Source: Hyalangium ruber
GTDB lineage: Bacteria; Myxococcota; Myxococcia; Myxococcales; Myxococcaceae
DNA: 64,000 nt
Direction: 5' to 3'
Assembly (NCBI RefSeq): GCF_034259325.1
Contig: NZ_JAXIVS010000016.1
Location: 124,001 to 188,000, forward strand
Shown here in pieces: positions 52,258 through 59,925 of this stretch. The notes below the pieces were generated by a model, which worked only from the letters and a program-made list of their open reading frames with translations, had not been told where the DNA came from and did not search any database. Position numbers and translations under genes: made by a program. Positions within the stretch are counted from its first letter, which is position 1. Every line of letters begins with the position of its first letter.

Positions 52258-52902
52258 ATGAACCGCACTTTCCGGCTGCTGATGGCGCTGAGCCTGACGA
52301 TGATGTCGCTGCACGTATCGGCCTGCTTCGGCAAGTTCAACCTCACGCGGGCGATGTGGGACTTCAACAAGAACATCTCCGGCAACAAGTTCGTGCAGTG
52401 GGCGGTGTTCCTGGTGATGGTCATCGTCCCCGTGTACGGCGTGGGCGTGCTGGTGGACTCGCTGGTCATCAACAGCATCGAGTTCTGGACGGGGGAGAAC
52501 CCCGTCTCGAGCGTGGGCGGCACGGACGGGAACACGCGCGTGGTGCGGGTGAGCCCGGAGGAGACGCTGCGACTGTCACGGGTGCCGGGCTCGGACGTGA
52601 TGAAGGTGGAGGTGGAGCGCGCGGGCCAGGCGCCGGTGGTGCGCTACTTCGAGCCGCTGGAGGACGGCATGGCGGTGCGTGACGACTCGGGCGCGCTGGT
52701 CATCCAGGCGCGGCAGCAGGCCGACGGCGCGGTGGCGGTGACGGATGGCACGGGCGCGACGATGGCGATGCACTCCTCCGAGGCGGTGGCGCACGCGCGG
52801 CAGATGCTCCTGAGCGATGGCCCGGTGGGGCTGGCGCAGTACGCGCGGCACCAGGGCGCGCTCTCCGAGAGCGTGGCCGAGCTCTGCACGAGCCCGCGGT
52901 AG
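52258..52902 (+). CDS. DUF3332-family membrane lipoprotein
   Basis: A 214-residue protein matching what I know of DUF3332. It has an N-terminal signal with Cys23 (LHVSACFGKFNLTR), a conserved region WDFNKNISGNKFVQW, a transmembrane helix (AVFLVMVIVPVYGVGVLVDSLV) and the signature NSIEFWTGENP. A beta-rich soluble tail of about 120 residues follows (VRVSPEETLRLSR, VRYFEPLEDG, VAVTDGTGATMAMHS). The function is unknown. It starts 35 bases after the FHA activator on the same strand and could be co-transcribed; a hairpin with a T-run follows it. Confidence 0.85.
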   Translation: MNRTFRLLMALSLTMMSLHVSACFGKFNLTRAMWDFNKNISGNKFVQWAVFLVMVIVPVYGVGVLVDSLVINSIEFWTGENPVSSVGGTDGNTRVVRVSPEETLRLSRVPGSDVMKVEVERAGQAPVVRYFEPLEDGMAVRDDSGALVIQARQQADGAVAVTDGTGATMAMHSSEAVAHARQMLLSDGPVGLAQYARHQGALSESVAELCTSPR

Positions 52903-52915
52903 CCCGCGGGGTGGA

Positions 52916-52965
52916 GCTGGCCTCGCTTACCCTCTGATCGAGCAGGCCAGCGCCCCCTCGTTTTT
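52916..52965 (+). terminator. Probable terminator after the DUF3332 gene
   Basis: Inverted repeat GCTGGCCT(C)GCT ... AGCAGGCCAGC (52916-52951), 11 pairs with one bulge and a 13-base loop, followed 9 bases later by TTTTT (52961-52965). It separates the DUF3332 gene from the ECF sigma operon. The spacing to the T-run is longer than ideal. Confidence 0.5.
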
Positions 52966-52997
52966 GCGGTTCCCATTTTCCGCCGCTCCGCCAGTCT

Positions 52998-53015
52998 CTC
53001 TCCTCAAGAGGAGAG
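52998..53015. promoter_or_regulatory. Perfect palindrome upstream of the ECF sigma operon
   Basis: CTCTCCTC-AA-GAGGAGAG, an 8-bp perfect inverted repeat with a 2-base centre, about 50 bases before the sigma-factor ATG at 53066. It is the only marked symmetry in this promoter region and could be an operator. It is also a purine/pyrimidine-rich tract, so chance or a structural role remains possible. Confidence 0.45.
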
Positions 53016-53065
53016 CGCCCTGAGTCCGCCCACCCCACAACCCCGCGCGTCCAGAGGCACGCGGT

Positions 53066-53572
53066 ATGGATGACGCCCAGCTGGCCCAGCTGTACGAGCG
53101 CTACGGCTTCCTCATCCATCGCCGGTGTCTGCAGCTGGTGCGCCGCCCCGAGGACGCGGAGGACGCGCTCCAGGAGACCTTCCTGCGGGTGAAGCGCTAT
53201 GGCGCCCCGCGCGAGGGCGGCGCGACCCTGGCGTGGCTCTACACCATCGCCCAGCGTTGCTGCTTCGACCTCATGCAGAAGCGCGGGCGCGAACCCGCCG
53301 CCGAGGAGGAGCAAATCGCGGCCCTGGAGGCCCAAGGCGAGGGCTCTCCCGAGGACGCCGACCGCCGGGCGCTGCTGGGATTGGCGCTGCGCCAGCTCGA
53401 CGACAAGACACGCGACATTGGCGTGCTGCACTTCCTGGGCGGCTACACCCAGGAAGAGGTGGCCGAGCAGACCGGCTATTCGCGCCGCACCATCGGCAAG
53501 AAGCTCCAGCAGTTCGAGGACCGCATCCGCCAGCTGTGGCAGTCGCGAGACCGCCTCCAGGAGAGACGATGA
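53066..53572 (+). CDS. ECF-type RNA polymerase sigma factor
   Basis: A 168-residue sigma-70-family factor with only regions 2 and 4. Region 2 spans about 1-80 (LYERYGFLIHRRCLQLVRRPEDAEDALQETFLRV, AWLYTIAQRCCFDLMQ). Region 4 spans about 110-160 (LALRQLDDKTRDIGVLHFLGGYTQEEVAEQTGYSRRTIGKKLQQF) with a clear HTH. Its stop overlaps the next gene (ATGA), which encodes a zinc-finger membrane protein that is probably its anti-sigma factor. The target promoter sequence cannot be deduced here. Confidence 0.93.
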   Translation: MDDAQLAQLYERYGFLIHRRCLQLVRRPEDAEDALQETFLRVKRYGAPREGGATLAWLYTIAQRCCFDLMQKRGREPAAEEEQIAALEAQGEGSPEDADRRALLGLALRQLDDKTRDIGVLHFLGGYTQEEVAEQTGYSRRTIGKKLQQFEDRIRQLWQSRDRLQERR

Positions 53573-54321
53573 ACTCCACCCCTCTGCCACCCTCCCCTCG
53601 CGGTCCCCACTGCCCGCCGGCGGCCCTGCTCGAGGCGATGAGCGCGGGAGAGGCCGCGCCCGAGTCCACCCGTGTCCACGTGGAGGGCTGTCCCGACTGC
53701 AGCGGGCAGCTCAAGGCGCTCACCGCCGGCAGCGAGGCCTTCATGCGCGCCCGTCCCCCCGAACTCTTCCTGCGGCAGGTGGAGCGGCGCGCGGCCTCCG
53801 CGCCTCGTCCCGGCCTGAGACGGTGGCTGCCCCTGCTCGGCGCCTGCGTGCCGGTGCTGGCGCTGCTCGTGCTCGTGCCGCGCCTGGTGGCGCAGAACGG
53901 CGTGCGCGAGAAGGGTGATGGCTTCCGCGTGGTGGCCGCCCGCGCGGGAGGGGCTCCGGAGTTGCTCGGCGCGGATGCCCAGGTGCGGCCGGGAGATGCG
54001 CTGCGCTTCGCCTATGAGGCTCCCGAGGCCGGACACCTGCTGGTGCTGGAGCTGGATGGACGAGGCGCCGCCAGCGTCTTCTACCCCTACGGCGCGGCCA
54101 CCTCCGCTCCCCTGGGGGCCGGGCAGCGCGAGTTCCTCCCCGGCAGCGTGGTGCTCGATGACGCACCCGGCCCAGAGTGGCTCCTGGCCGTCTTCTCTCC
54201 CCGTCCCCTGGAGGCCGCGCCCCTGCTCGAGGCGCTGCGCACCCAGGCGGGCCGCGCCGAGCCCACCCTCTCCTGCCCCGACTGCCGCGTGAGTACGCTC
54301 CGCCTCCAGAAGCGCCCATGA
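53569..54321 (+). CDS. Zinc-finger anti-sigma-like membrane protein with DUF4384 domain
   Basis: A 250-residue protein translated from an ATG overlapping the sigma gene. The cytoplasmic N-terminus carries the zinc anti-sigma motif H-x3-C-x2-C (HVEGCPDCSGQL, about 38-49). A single transmembrane helix follows (LLGACVPVLALLVLVPRLVA, about 86-105), then an extracytoplasmic DUF4384-like beta domain (GDALRFAYEAPEAGHLLVLELDG, ASVFYPYG, LPGSVVLDDAPGPEWLLAVFS). This arrangement fits a transmembrane inhibitor of the ECF sigma factor that senses an envelope signal. Its stop overlaps the caspase gene start. Confidence 0.87.
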   Translation: MNSTPLPPSPRGPHCPPAALLEAMSAGEAAPESTRVHVEGCPDCSGQLKALTAGSEAFMRARPPELFLRQVERRAASAPRPGLRRWLPLLGACVPVLALLVLVPRLVAQNGVREKGDGFRVVAARAGGAPELLGADAQVRPGDALRFAYEAPEAGHLLVLELDGRGAASVFYPYGAATSAPLGAGQREFLPGSVVLDDAPGPEWLLAVFSPRPLEAAPLLEALRTQAGRAEPTLSCPDCRVSTLRLQKRP

Positions 54322-55892
54322 CCCTGTCGCACCTGCTCCGATTCCTCCCCGCGGCGCTGTTGCTCCTGTCGCCCCTGCGGACCGATGCGGCCACCGTGCG
54401 CCTGCTGGTGGCCATCGGCGCCAACGTGGGGGACCCCGACGACGCCGTGCTGAGCTTCGCGGACGACGACGCCGAGCGCGTGCGGCAGCTCTTCGTCGAG
54501 CTGGGCGAGGTGCGCGCCGACCGCGCCTATCTGGTGGTGAACTCGCCGGCGGCGGTGGTGCGCCAGAAGCTGGCGGAGGTGGCCGGCCGCATCGCCGAGC
54601 TGCGCGCGGCGGGCGATGACGCGGTGCTCATCCTCTACGCCTCGGCGCACGCGAAGGGCGGCGTGCTGCACCTGGCGGGAAGCCACTTGGCCCTCTCCGA
54701 GCTGAGAGACAGCGCGCGCCAGGCGGGAGCCCGGCTCAGCGTGCTGCTGGTGGACGCATGCGAGAGCGGCACCCTGGCGCGGCGCAAGGGCGGCAGCGCG
54801 GGCCCGGAGTTCGCGGTGTCACTGGAGCAGCTGCCCCTGCACGGCCAGGTGATCATCTCCTCCAGCGGTCCGGGAGAGAGCTCCGAGGAGTGGGACTCGC
54901 TCAAGGGCTCGCTCTTCACCCACCACCTGCTCACGGGCCTGCGAGGAGACGCGGACGCGGAGGGAGACGGGCGGGTGTCGCTCTCCGAGGCCTACGCCTA
55001 CGCCTACCGGCGCACGGTGGCGGGCGCGGCGGGCCCGGGCCAGCACCCGGCCTACGCGTGGGAGCTCTCGGGCACCGGCGAACTCATCCTCACCGAGCCG
55101 AAGGTGGCCCGCAGCGCGCTCATCTTCCCCGCGCAGCTCTCGGGCCGCTACGTGGTGGCGAGCCAGCCGAGGCCGGACGTGGTGGCCGAGGTGGACAAGG
55201 CCCCCGGGCGTCCCCTGCGCCTGGCCGTGCCGCCGGGCCGCTACCTGCTGCGCAAGCGCGCGGGCCAGAGCACCGGCCTGCTCGAGGTGGAGCTGCCCTA
55301 CGGGGGCGAGCGCCAGGTGCGCGAGGAGGAGCTGACGTGGCGCCGCTACACCGAGGTGGCGCTCAAGGGCGGCTACATGGAGCTGCGCAACTCGGCGCTG
55401 CTGGGCCTCGCGCGGCTGGAGAGCGCGCCCGTGCGAGACACGGGAACGCGGCTGTCGGCAGGCCTGGGCTATCGCCATAGCTGGGGCCCCTGGTGGGCGC
55501 TGGGCACCGTCAGCTTCACCCAGGCCCGTTACCCCGCCGTGGAGCTCCAGGTACGCGAGCGCGCCCTTGGCGCCGGAGTGGCCGGCGGCTACCGCTGGCT
55601 GAGCTGGGCGCTGGTCCCCCACGTGGGCCTGGGCCTCGAGCTCACCGGGGTGGAGCAGCGGCTGCGAAGAGACCGGGAGGAGGAGATCCAGGACACCGTC
55701 GGCGAGCCGCTGCCCACGCGCCGGGCGCTGGGCGTGGGCGTGGGCCCGCTGCTGGGAGTGGAGGTTCCCCTGCCCGGCCAGGCCTTCGCGCTCCTTCAGG
55801 GGCAGGTGCTCCTGCGCTACCTGCCCAGCCAGGAGCAGTCCGCCCTGCGGCCCGCGGCACTCCTCTCCGCGGGAGCCGGCTGGCGTTTCTGA
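54318..55892 (+). CDS. Exported caspase-family (C14) peptidase-like protein
   Basis: A 524-residue exported protein. A signal peptide (MTLSHLLRFLPAALLLLSPLRTDA) precedes a caspase p20-like domain (about 25-260). Candidate catalytic His111 is in LYASAHAKGG, where most family members read YYSGHG, and Cys148 is in LLVDACESG. FTHHLLTGLRGDADAEGDGRVSLSEAYAYA is the usual following segment. The C-terminal ~180 residues look like a small beta-barrel (LSAGLGYRHSWGPWWALGTVSF, GVAGGYRW, LLSAGAGWRF with terminal Phe), suggesting outer-membrane anchoring. It is coupled by ATGA to the sigma/anti-sigma pair. Substrate unknown; a proteolytic trigger of the anti-sigma factor is one idea. Confidence 0.88.
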   Translation: MTLSHLLRFLPAALLLLSPLRTDAATVRLLVAIGANVGDPDDAVLSFADDDAERVRQLFVELGEVRADRAYLVVNSPAAVVRQKLAEVAGRIAELRAAGDDAVLILYASAHAKGGVLHLAGSHLALSELRDSARQAGARLSVLLVDACESGTLARRKGGSAGPEFAVSLEQLPLHGQVIISSSGPGESSEEWDSLKGSLFTHHLLTGLRGDADAEGDGRVSLSEAYAYAYRRTVAGAAGPGQHPAYAWELSGTGELILTEPKVARSALIFPAQLSGRYVVASQPRPDVVAEVDKAPGRPLRLAVPPGRYLLRKRAGQSTGLLEVELPYGGERQVREEELTWRRYTEVALKGGYMELRNSALLGLARLESAPVRDTGTRLSAGLGYRHSWGPWWALGTVSFTQARYPAVELQVRERALGAGVAGGYRWLSWALVPHVGLGLELTGVEQRLRRDREEEIQDTVGEPLPTRRALGVGVGPLLGVEVPLPGQAFALLQGQVLLRYLPSQEQSALRPAALLSAGAGWRF

Positions 55893-55906
55893 AGTGGCTC
55901 TGGCGG

Positions 55907-56947
55907 TCAGCGCCCGGCTGCGGCGGGCGCGGCGCTCGCGCTCATGACCGGCTCGAGGAAGCTCTCGAGGGTCGAGCGAATCTGCTGACGTGTCTCGGGC
56001 GGCACGCCCGTCCGCCCTTCGCCCAGGCTCTTCTGGTGGGCGTCCGCGAGCCCGAAGAGGAGCTCCGTGCGCGCCTTGCCGTCGACGCTGTCCTTCAACG
56101 TGAAGCCCGAGTGTGCCTGGAAGACGGCCTGCCATCCCTGGCGGACTTCACCCCAGAAGTCCTGGGCTTGCGTCCAGTAGGCGTCCGCCTCCGGCAAGCT
56201 CACCTCCTGGGGCTGGCGCGTGTAGAGGTTGACGCCCCGCTCTCGCGCCAGCGCATGCTGCGTGGGACCGAGCACCACCTTGAGGCTGTCCTGCTCGTGT
56301 ACCCAGCCCGTGGGAGTCATCACATGCCGGTTGGTGCCGACCAGGGCGTCGTAGTCGCTGCGCTTGGTGTACTCACGGCGCGGCAGCGGCCGCCACGTCT
56401 CCCGAGACTCCCAGGCCGATAGGCCGCGGGAGTGGTTCCACCGCCCGGAGCCCTCATACCGAGGCCCATCATCCACTTCGAACACCGCCTGACTCCAGGT
56501 ACACCGGGCCTCGTCCGAGGACAGGACGCGGCGCTCCCACGAGCGGCGTCCGCGGAACTCGAGCAGCTCGGTGTCCTCGAACGTCCAGTCCTGGCGCCAG
56601 TGCTTGAGGGGAGAGCGCTTGCCGTCCCGCTCCACCACCAGGATGTGCTGGAGCGATACCCGCCCCGGCGTGTCCTCCAGCACCAACACCTGCTCCGTCG
56701 CGTTGGCGCGGTAGGGCGCCCGAAGCGCGTAGCCCTCATGGAGGCTCACGGTCTCGTCAAAGGCGAACTCCACCCGGTAGTTCCCCACCATTTTCAGAAT
56801 GGCGGCCCTGTCCTGCTCCGGGTTGCACTCCACGGTGGGAACGATGTTCCTCGGGGCGCAGGCCACGGCCAATGCCAGCGTGGCCAGGGCAGGCCACGGG
56901 AAAGAGGTCCTCTCTCGGTGTCTCGGGACAGGGGCGAATGCGCTCAT
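55907..56947 (-). CDS. DUF6607-like lipoprotein of the haem locus
   Basis: A 346-residue lipoprotein (lipobox LALAVAC, Cys30). The mature part is a Trp/Arg/Glu-rich beta protein (QHILVVERDGKRSPLKHWRQDWTFED, RRVLSSDEARCTWSQAVFEVDDGPRYEGSGRW, YDALVGTNRHVMTPTGWVHEQDSLKV). I recognise it as similar to DUF6607 proteins, which I associate with iron-responsive loci. Its function is not established. The start at 56947 puts the lipid Cys after a normal signal core. It is divergent from the HmuY-like gene, and both face the Fur-like box at 56983-57005. Confidence 0.78.
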   Translation of the reverse strand: MSAFAPVPRHRERTSFPWPALATLALAVACAPRNIVPTVECNPEQDRAAILKMVGNYRVEFAFDETVSLHEGYALRAPYRANATEQVLVLEDTPGRVSLQHILVVERDGKRSPLKHWRQDWTFEDTELLEFRGRRSWERRVLSSDEARCTWSQAVFEVDDGPRYEGSGRWNHSRGLSAWESRETWRPLPRREYTKRSDYDALVGTNRHVMTPTGWVHEQDSLKVVLGPTQHALARERGVNLYTRQPQEVSLPEADAYWTQAQDFWGEVRQGWQAVFQAHSGFTLKDSVDGKARTELLFGLADAHQKSLGEGRTGVPPETRQQIRSTLESFLEPVMSASAAPAAAGR

Positions 56948-56982
56948 GCACGGTCTCCTCGGCGGAAAGGCGCACAGCAATA

Positions 56983-57005
56983 TTGAAAATGCGAATCGTT
57001 ATCAA
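56983..57005. promoter_or_regulatory. Fur-box-like palindrome
   Basis: TTGAAAATGCGAATCGTTATCAA lies in the 112-base divergent gap between the DUF6607-like and HmuY-like genes. Its central 19 bases (56985-57003) match the classical Fur consensus at about 15 positions, and the outer TTGA/TCAA are inverted. The region is locally AT-rich in a very GC-rich genome, as expected of a promoter. It would control both divergent genes in response to iron. Confidence 0.7.
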
Positions 57006-57059
57006 CTACCTTGCGCGCACTGGGAAGGCATTCCCATGTCGAAAGAAAGGATCTGAACA

Positions 57060-57836
57060 ATGAGCACCCGTACCGAGGTTCGGTCGATGAAGCGCACGGC
57101 CCAGGCCATCTGGGCGTTGTCCGTGATGACGATGGGTCCCCTCGTGGTGGGCTGCGGCACCGATGAGCCCGAGCCCGTGCAGCGGTGTGAGGCCAGCGCG
57201 GTGCGCTGCACCGAGCAGAGCATCGACAAGCTGGATCTGCTCACCACGGTGTCCACGGCGGAGATCCGCGAGGAGGGAACCGCCGCGGGCGAGTTCCACA
57301 CCTATGTGGACGCGCGCGCGGGCGGCTCCGTGCCCAACCAGGCCTATACCTACGTCAGCTTCACGGAGCAGGGGCTGAACCGGGTGTCGGTGGATGACCA
57401 GGCGGCGCTCGCCTCGACGGACTGGGACATCGCCTTCCGCCGCTTCATCATCCGGGTGAACAGCGGCGTGTCGGGGCCCTCGTGCATCGCCGTGGCCCGG
57501 GCGCCGCAAGGCACCTCCTTCGAGTCCGTGACGCGCGTGGACTCGGCGTGGGAGTTCCGCTCCGAGAGCTACTTCAACGAGACGTGTGAGTTCGTCGAGG
57601 ACGACACGGGCATCGGCGCGCCGGCGGCGCAGATGGCCAGCTACTGGAGCTACCAGAGCTGCCTGGCCATGACGGGCAACGTCTTCGTGCTGCGGCTGGC
57701 GGACGGCCGCCATGTGAAGCTGCAGGTGACGAGCTACTACGAGCCCTCCGTGCAGACGGTCTGCAACCAGTCGGGGAGCGCGCCCCAGCCGAGCGGCGCC
57801 GCGCAGTTCCGCGTCAGGTGGGCCTTCCTGCCATGA
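57060..57836 (+). CDS. HmuY-like haem-binding lipoprotein (first copy)
   Basis: A 258-residue lipoprotein resembling HmuY of Porphyromonas, a surface haemophore that takes haem from host haemoproteins. Lipobox LVVGC comes after MKRTAQAIWALSVMTMGP. The family hallmark TDWDIAFRRFIIRVNSGVSG is at about 120-140, and the C-terminus has VFVLRLADGRHVKLQVTSYYE and FRVRWAF. The ATG at 57060 has AAAGGAT upstream; an ATG at 57087 (GAGG upstream) gives a tidier signal peptide. Its stop overlaps the metalloprotease start (ATGA). The Fur-like box is about 55 bases upstream. Confidence 0.85.
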   Translation: MSTRTEVRSMKRTAQAIWALSVMTMGPLVVGCGTDEPEPVQRCEASAVRCTEQSIDKLDLLTTVSTAEIREEGTAAGEFHTYVDARAGGSVPNQAYTYVSFTEQGLNRVSVDDQAALASTDWDIAFRRFIIRVNSGVSGPSCIAVARAPQGTSFESVTRVDSAWEFRSESYFNETCEFVEDDTGIGAPAAQMASYWSYQSCLAMTGNVFVLRLADGRHVKLQVTSYYEPSVQTVCNQSGSAPQPSGAAQFRVRWAFLP

Positions 57837-59344
57837 GGTGGCTGGCACTGCTGCTCCTGCCCGCCGTCGGGTGTGGGCCGGTGGGCGTCGAGCCTGACGC
57901 CCTTGGGCTGCACCACGGAGAACTGCTGGCGGGAGTGCGTCCCACGTCCCCCTCTGCCAGTCTTCCGCGCTTCGAACCGGACGAGCAGGTGGAGTCAGCA
58001 GTGTCACCGGGCGGAGGGTTCCGCATTCACTTCACCCGCGGCGGGCCCAATGCGGTGCCGGCAGCGGACGCGGACGGCAATGGCATCCCGGACGCGGTCG
58101 ACGTCGTGGCCGGGACCTACGACCGGGTCTCGGCCTTCTACGCCTCCCTGGGCTACCTCCCGCCGCCAGGGGACTCCTGGCTGACGGAGGGAAACGGCGG
58201 CGATGGGCTCTTCGATGTCTACCTGGTGGACTTCGCGAGGCGGGCGGACGGGGCGTTCCGGCTGGACGGCTGCCAGGAGCCGGAGACGCGCTGCACGGGG
58301 CACATGCTCCAGGAGAACGACTTCGCCGGCTACAGCTACCGCTCCTATGCGGAGGCGGTGGACACGCTGGCCAGCCATGAGTTCTTCCATGCGGTGCAGG
58401 CCGCCTACCACCCCGGCCTTGGAAACATCGCGTCGGAGGGCACCGCGGTGTGGGCGACCGAGCGCTTCTCCCCGGCGCTGGAGGACCTGGAGCACTTCAC
58501 CTCGGCGTACATGGAGCGCCCGGACCGCAGCCTGGTGGTGGATCCGGACGGGCCGGGGACGTTCAGCTACGGCTCGTCGCTCTTCTTCCAGTTCTTGAGC
58601 GAGCGCTTCGGGGATCGGGTCATCCTCTCGATGTGGGAGGAGAGTACCCGCACCCCGGCGGTCCTCTGGCCTTCGCTGGTGGACACGGTCCTGCGCCGCG
58701 AGTGGAGCGCTGACTTCGACGTCGCCTTCGCCGAGTTTGCCCAGTGGAACCTGGCCACCGGCTCACGCGCCCGCCAGGGCCAGGGCTACGCGCGTGGCGA
58801 GGGCTATGCCGAGCTCTCCCCCACCCCCAAATCCTTCCCGGTCGATGAGGCCTCGGTGCGGGTGGCTGCCGCCTCGACGCGGTACTTCGAGGTGGAGGGC
58901 GGAGCCGAGAGCGTCTCGGTGAGCTTCCAGCCCACGGAGGACGCGGAGCCGGGAGCGCTCCACCTGCTGGTGGCGGCGGAGGGCAACGGAGAGCTCCGGG
59001 TGGTCCGAGCGGACGGGCCCGGTCCTCTGGTGGCACAGGTGTCCGCCACGGATGCCACCCGCGTGGTGGTGGCGGTCGTGGACGGACGTCACCAGGGCCT
59101 GGGGCGCTATGGGCGGCTGTGCATCGCCGACATCGCCACCAGCACCCCTTGCGAGCTCCCCTCGAATGAGCCGTCAGCGCCAGACGCGAGCGGGGGCTGT
59201 CAATCCGCCCCCGGTGGCGTGTCCTGGGCGCTGCCGCTGATCCTGCTGCTGGGGTGGCTCAGGAAGGCTGCACCCGCCCCCAGCGGACCTGCATCATCGC
59301 GGGAGTCCCCACCGCGTCGTAGTAGGAGACGATCTGGATCTTGA
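57833..59344 (+). CDS. Secreted zinc-metalloprotease-like protein (MXAN_6640 type)
   Basis: A 503-residue lipoprotein-type export (lipobox LLPAVGC). GGFRIHFTRGGPNAVPAADADGNGIPDAVDVV is a Ca-binding-like start of this myxobacterial family. The catalytic motif is ASHEFFHAVQ (HExxH, about residue 187), followed by NIASEGTAVWATE, whose Glu is a likely third ligand. The C-terminus has GGC, a hydrophobic helix (WALPLILLLGWL) and Arg-Lys, resembling MYXO-CTERM, but about 22 extra residues follow and are antisense to the end of the next gene. It is coupled to the HmuY-like gene by ATGA, so release of haem from proteins for capture by HmuY is a reasonable inference. Confidence 0.87.
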   Translation: MRWLALLLLPAVGCGPVGVEPDALGLHHGELLAGVRPTSPSASLPRFEPDEQVESAVSPGGGFRIHFTRGGPNAVPAADADGNGIPDAVDVVAGTYDRVSAFYASLGYLPPPGDSWLTEGNGGDGLFDVYLVDFARRADGAFRLDGCQEPETRCTGHMLQENDFAGYSYRSYAEAVDTLASHEFFHAVQAAYHPGLGNIASEGTAVWATERFSPALEDLEHFTSAYMERPDRSLVVDPDGPGTFSYGSSLFFQFLSERFGDRVILSMWEESTRTPAVLWPSLVDTVLRREWSADFDVAFAEFAQWNLATGSRARQGQGYARGEGYAELSPTPKSFPVDEASVRVAAASTRYFEVEGGAESVSVSFQPTEDAEPGALHLLVAAEGNGELRVVRADGPGPLVAQVSATDATRVVVAVVDGRHQGLGRYGRLCIADIATSTPCELPSNEPSAPDASGGCQSAPGGVSWALPLILLLGWLRKAAPAPSGPASSRESPPRRSRRRSGS

Positions 59345-59897
59345 AGAAGGCGCCTTCGTCCGTGCGCAGCACGTAGACCTGGCTGCGGGGCGTGAGCAGG
59401 TGCGTCCTCGGGTCGTAGCTGTACCAGTTCTCTCCCGCCTCGAAGGCGGTGTCGGGCTGGGTGTTCTCGTCGTCACCGTCCTCCGCGTCGGTGACGTAGC
59501 CCGTCGCGGGCGCCTGTTGTACCTGCGCGAAGTCCACGCCAGTCAGCAAGGCCACCTGGACCCCTCCCCCGCCGTTCACGCCTCCCCGGGTGCGGATGTG
59601 GAAACGCTGGAAGGCCACATCCCACTTCATGTCCTGCGCGGCGTCCGCCTGGCGGCCTTGATCCAGGTCCAGGCCGATCCACACCTCGCTGCTCGTCGCG
59701 TCGACGGTGGTGGTGAAGGTGCCGTCGCCGTGGTCCACGTGCTTCACGTTGGGATCCTGGGGCACCTGCTCCCCGGGATCTTCGTTGTCAGGGGGCTCTC
59801 CGGGGTCCGGCAGAAGATCCGGGCCGCAGGCCGCCATCCACCCCGCGAGGAGCAGACACGGAAGGAGGGGCAGGGAGCGAGAAGACGGAACACGCAT
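59259..59897 (-). CDS. HmuY-like haem-binding lipoprotein (second copy)
   Basis: A 212-residue lipoprotein (lipobox GWMAAC, Cys24) with an acidic Pro/Asp-rich linker and an HmuY-like domain: HVDHGDGTFTTTVDATSSEVWIGLDLDQG, the hallmark MKWDVAFQRFHIRTRGGVNGGGG, and a C-terminal VYVLRTDEGAFFKIQIVSYYD ending QVRWG. It shares the domain plan of the 57060 copy but little close identity, so the two are old paralogues. AGGAG precedes the ATG. It follows the TonB-receptor gene by 28 bases in one operon, and its last 86 bases overlap the convergent metalloprotease gene. Confidence 0.87.
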   Translation of the reverse strand: MRVPSSRSLPLLPCLLLAGWMAACGPDLLPDPGEPPDNEDPGEQVPQDPNVKHVDHGDGTFTTTVDATSSEVWIGLDLDQGRQADAAQDMKWDVAFQRFHIRTRGGVNGGGGVQVALLTGVDFAQVQQAPATGYVTDAEDGDDENTQPDTAFEAGENWYSYDPRTHLLTPRSQVYVLRTDEGAFFKIQIVSYYDAVGTPAMMQVRWGRVQPS

Positions 59898-59925
59898 GAG
59901 AGACTCCTGTGAGCAGGGGGAGGCG

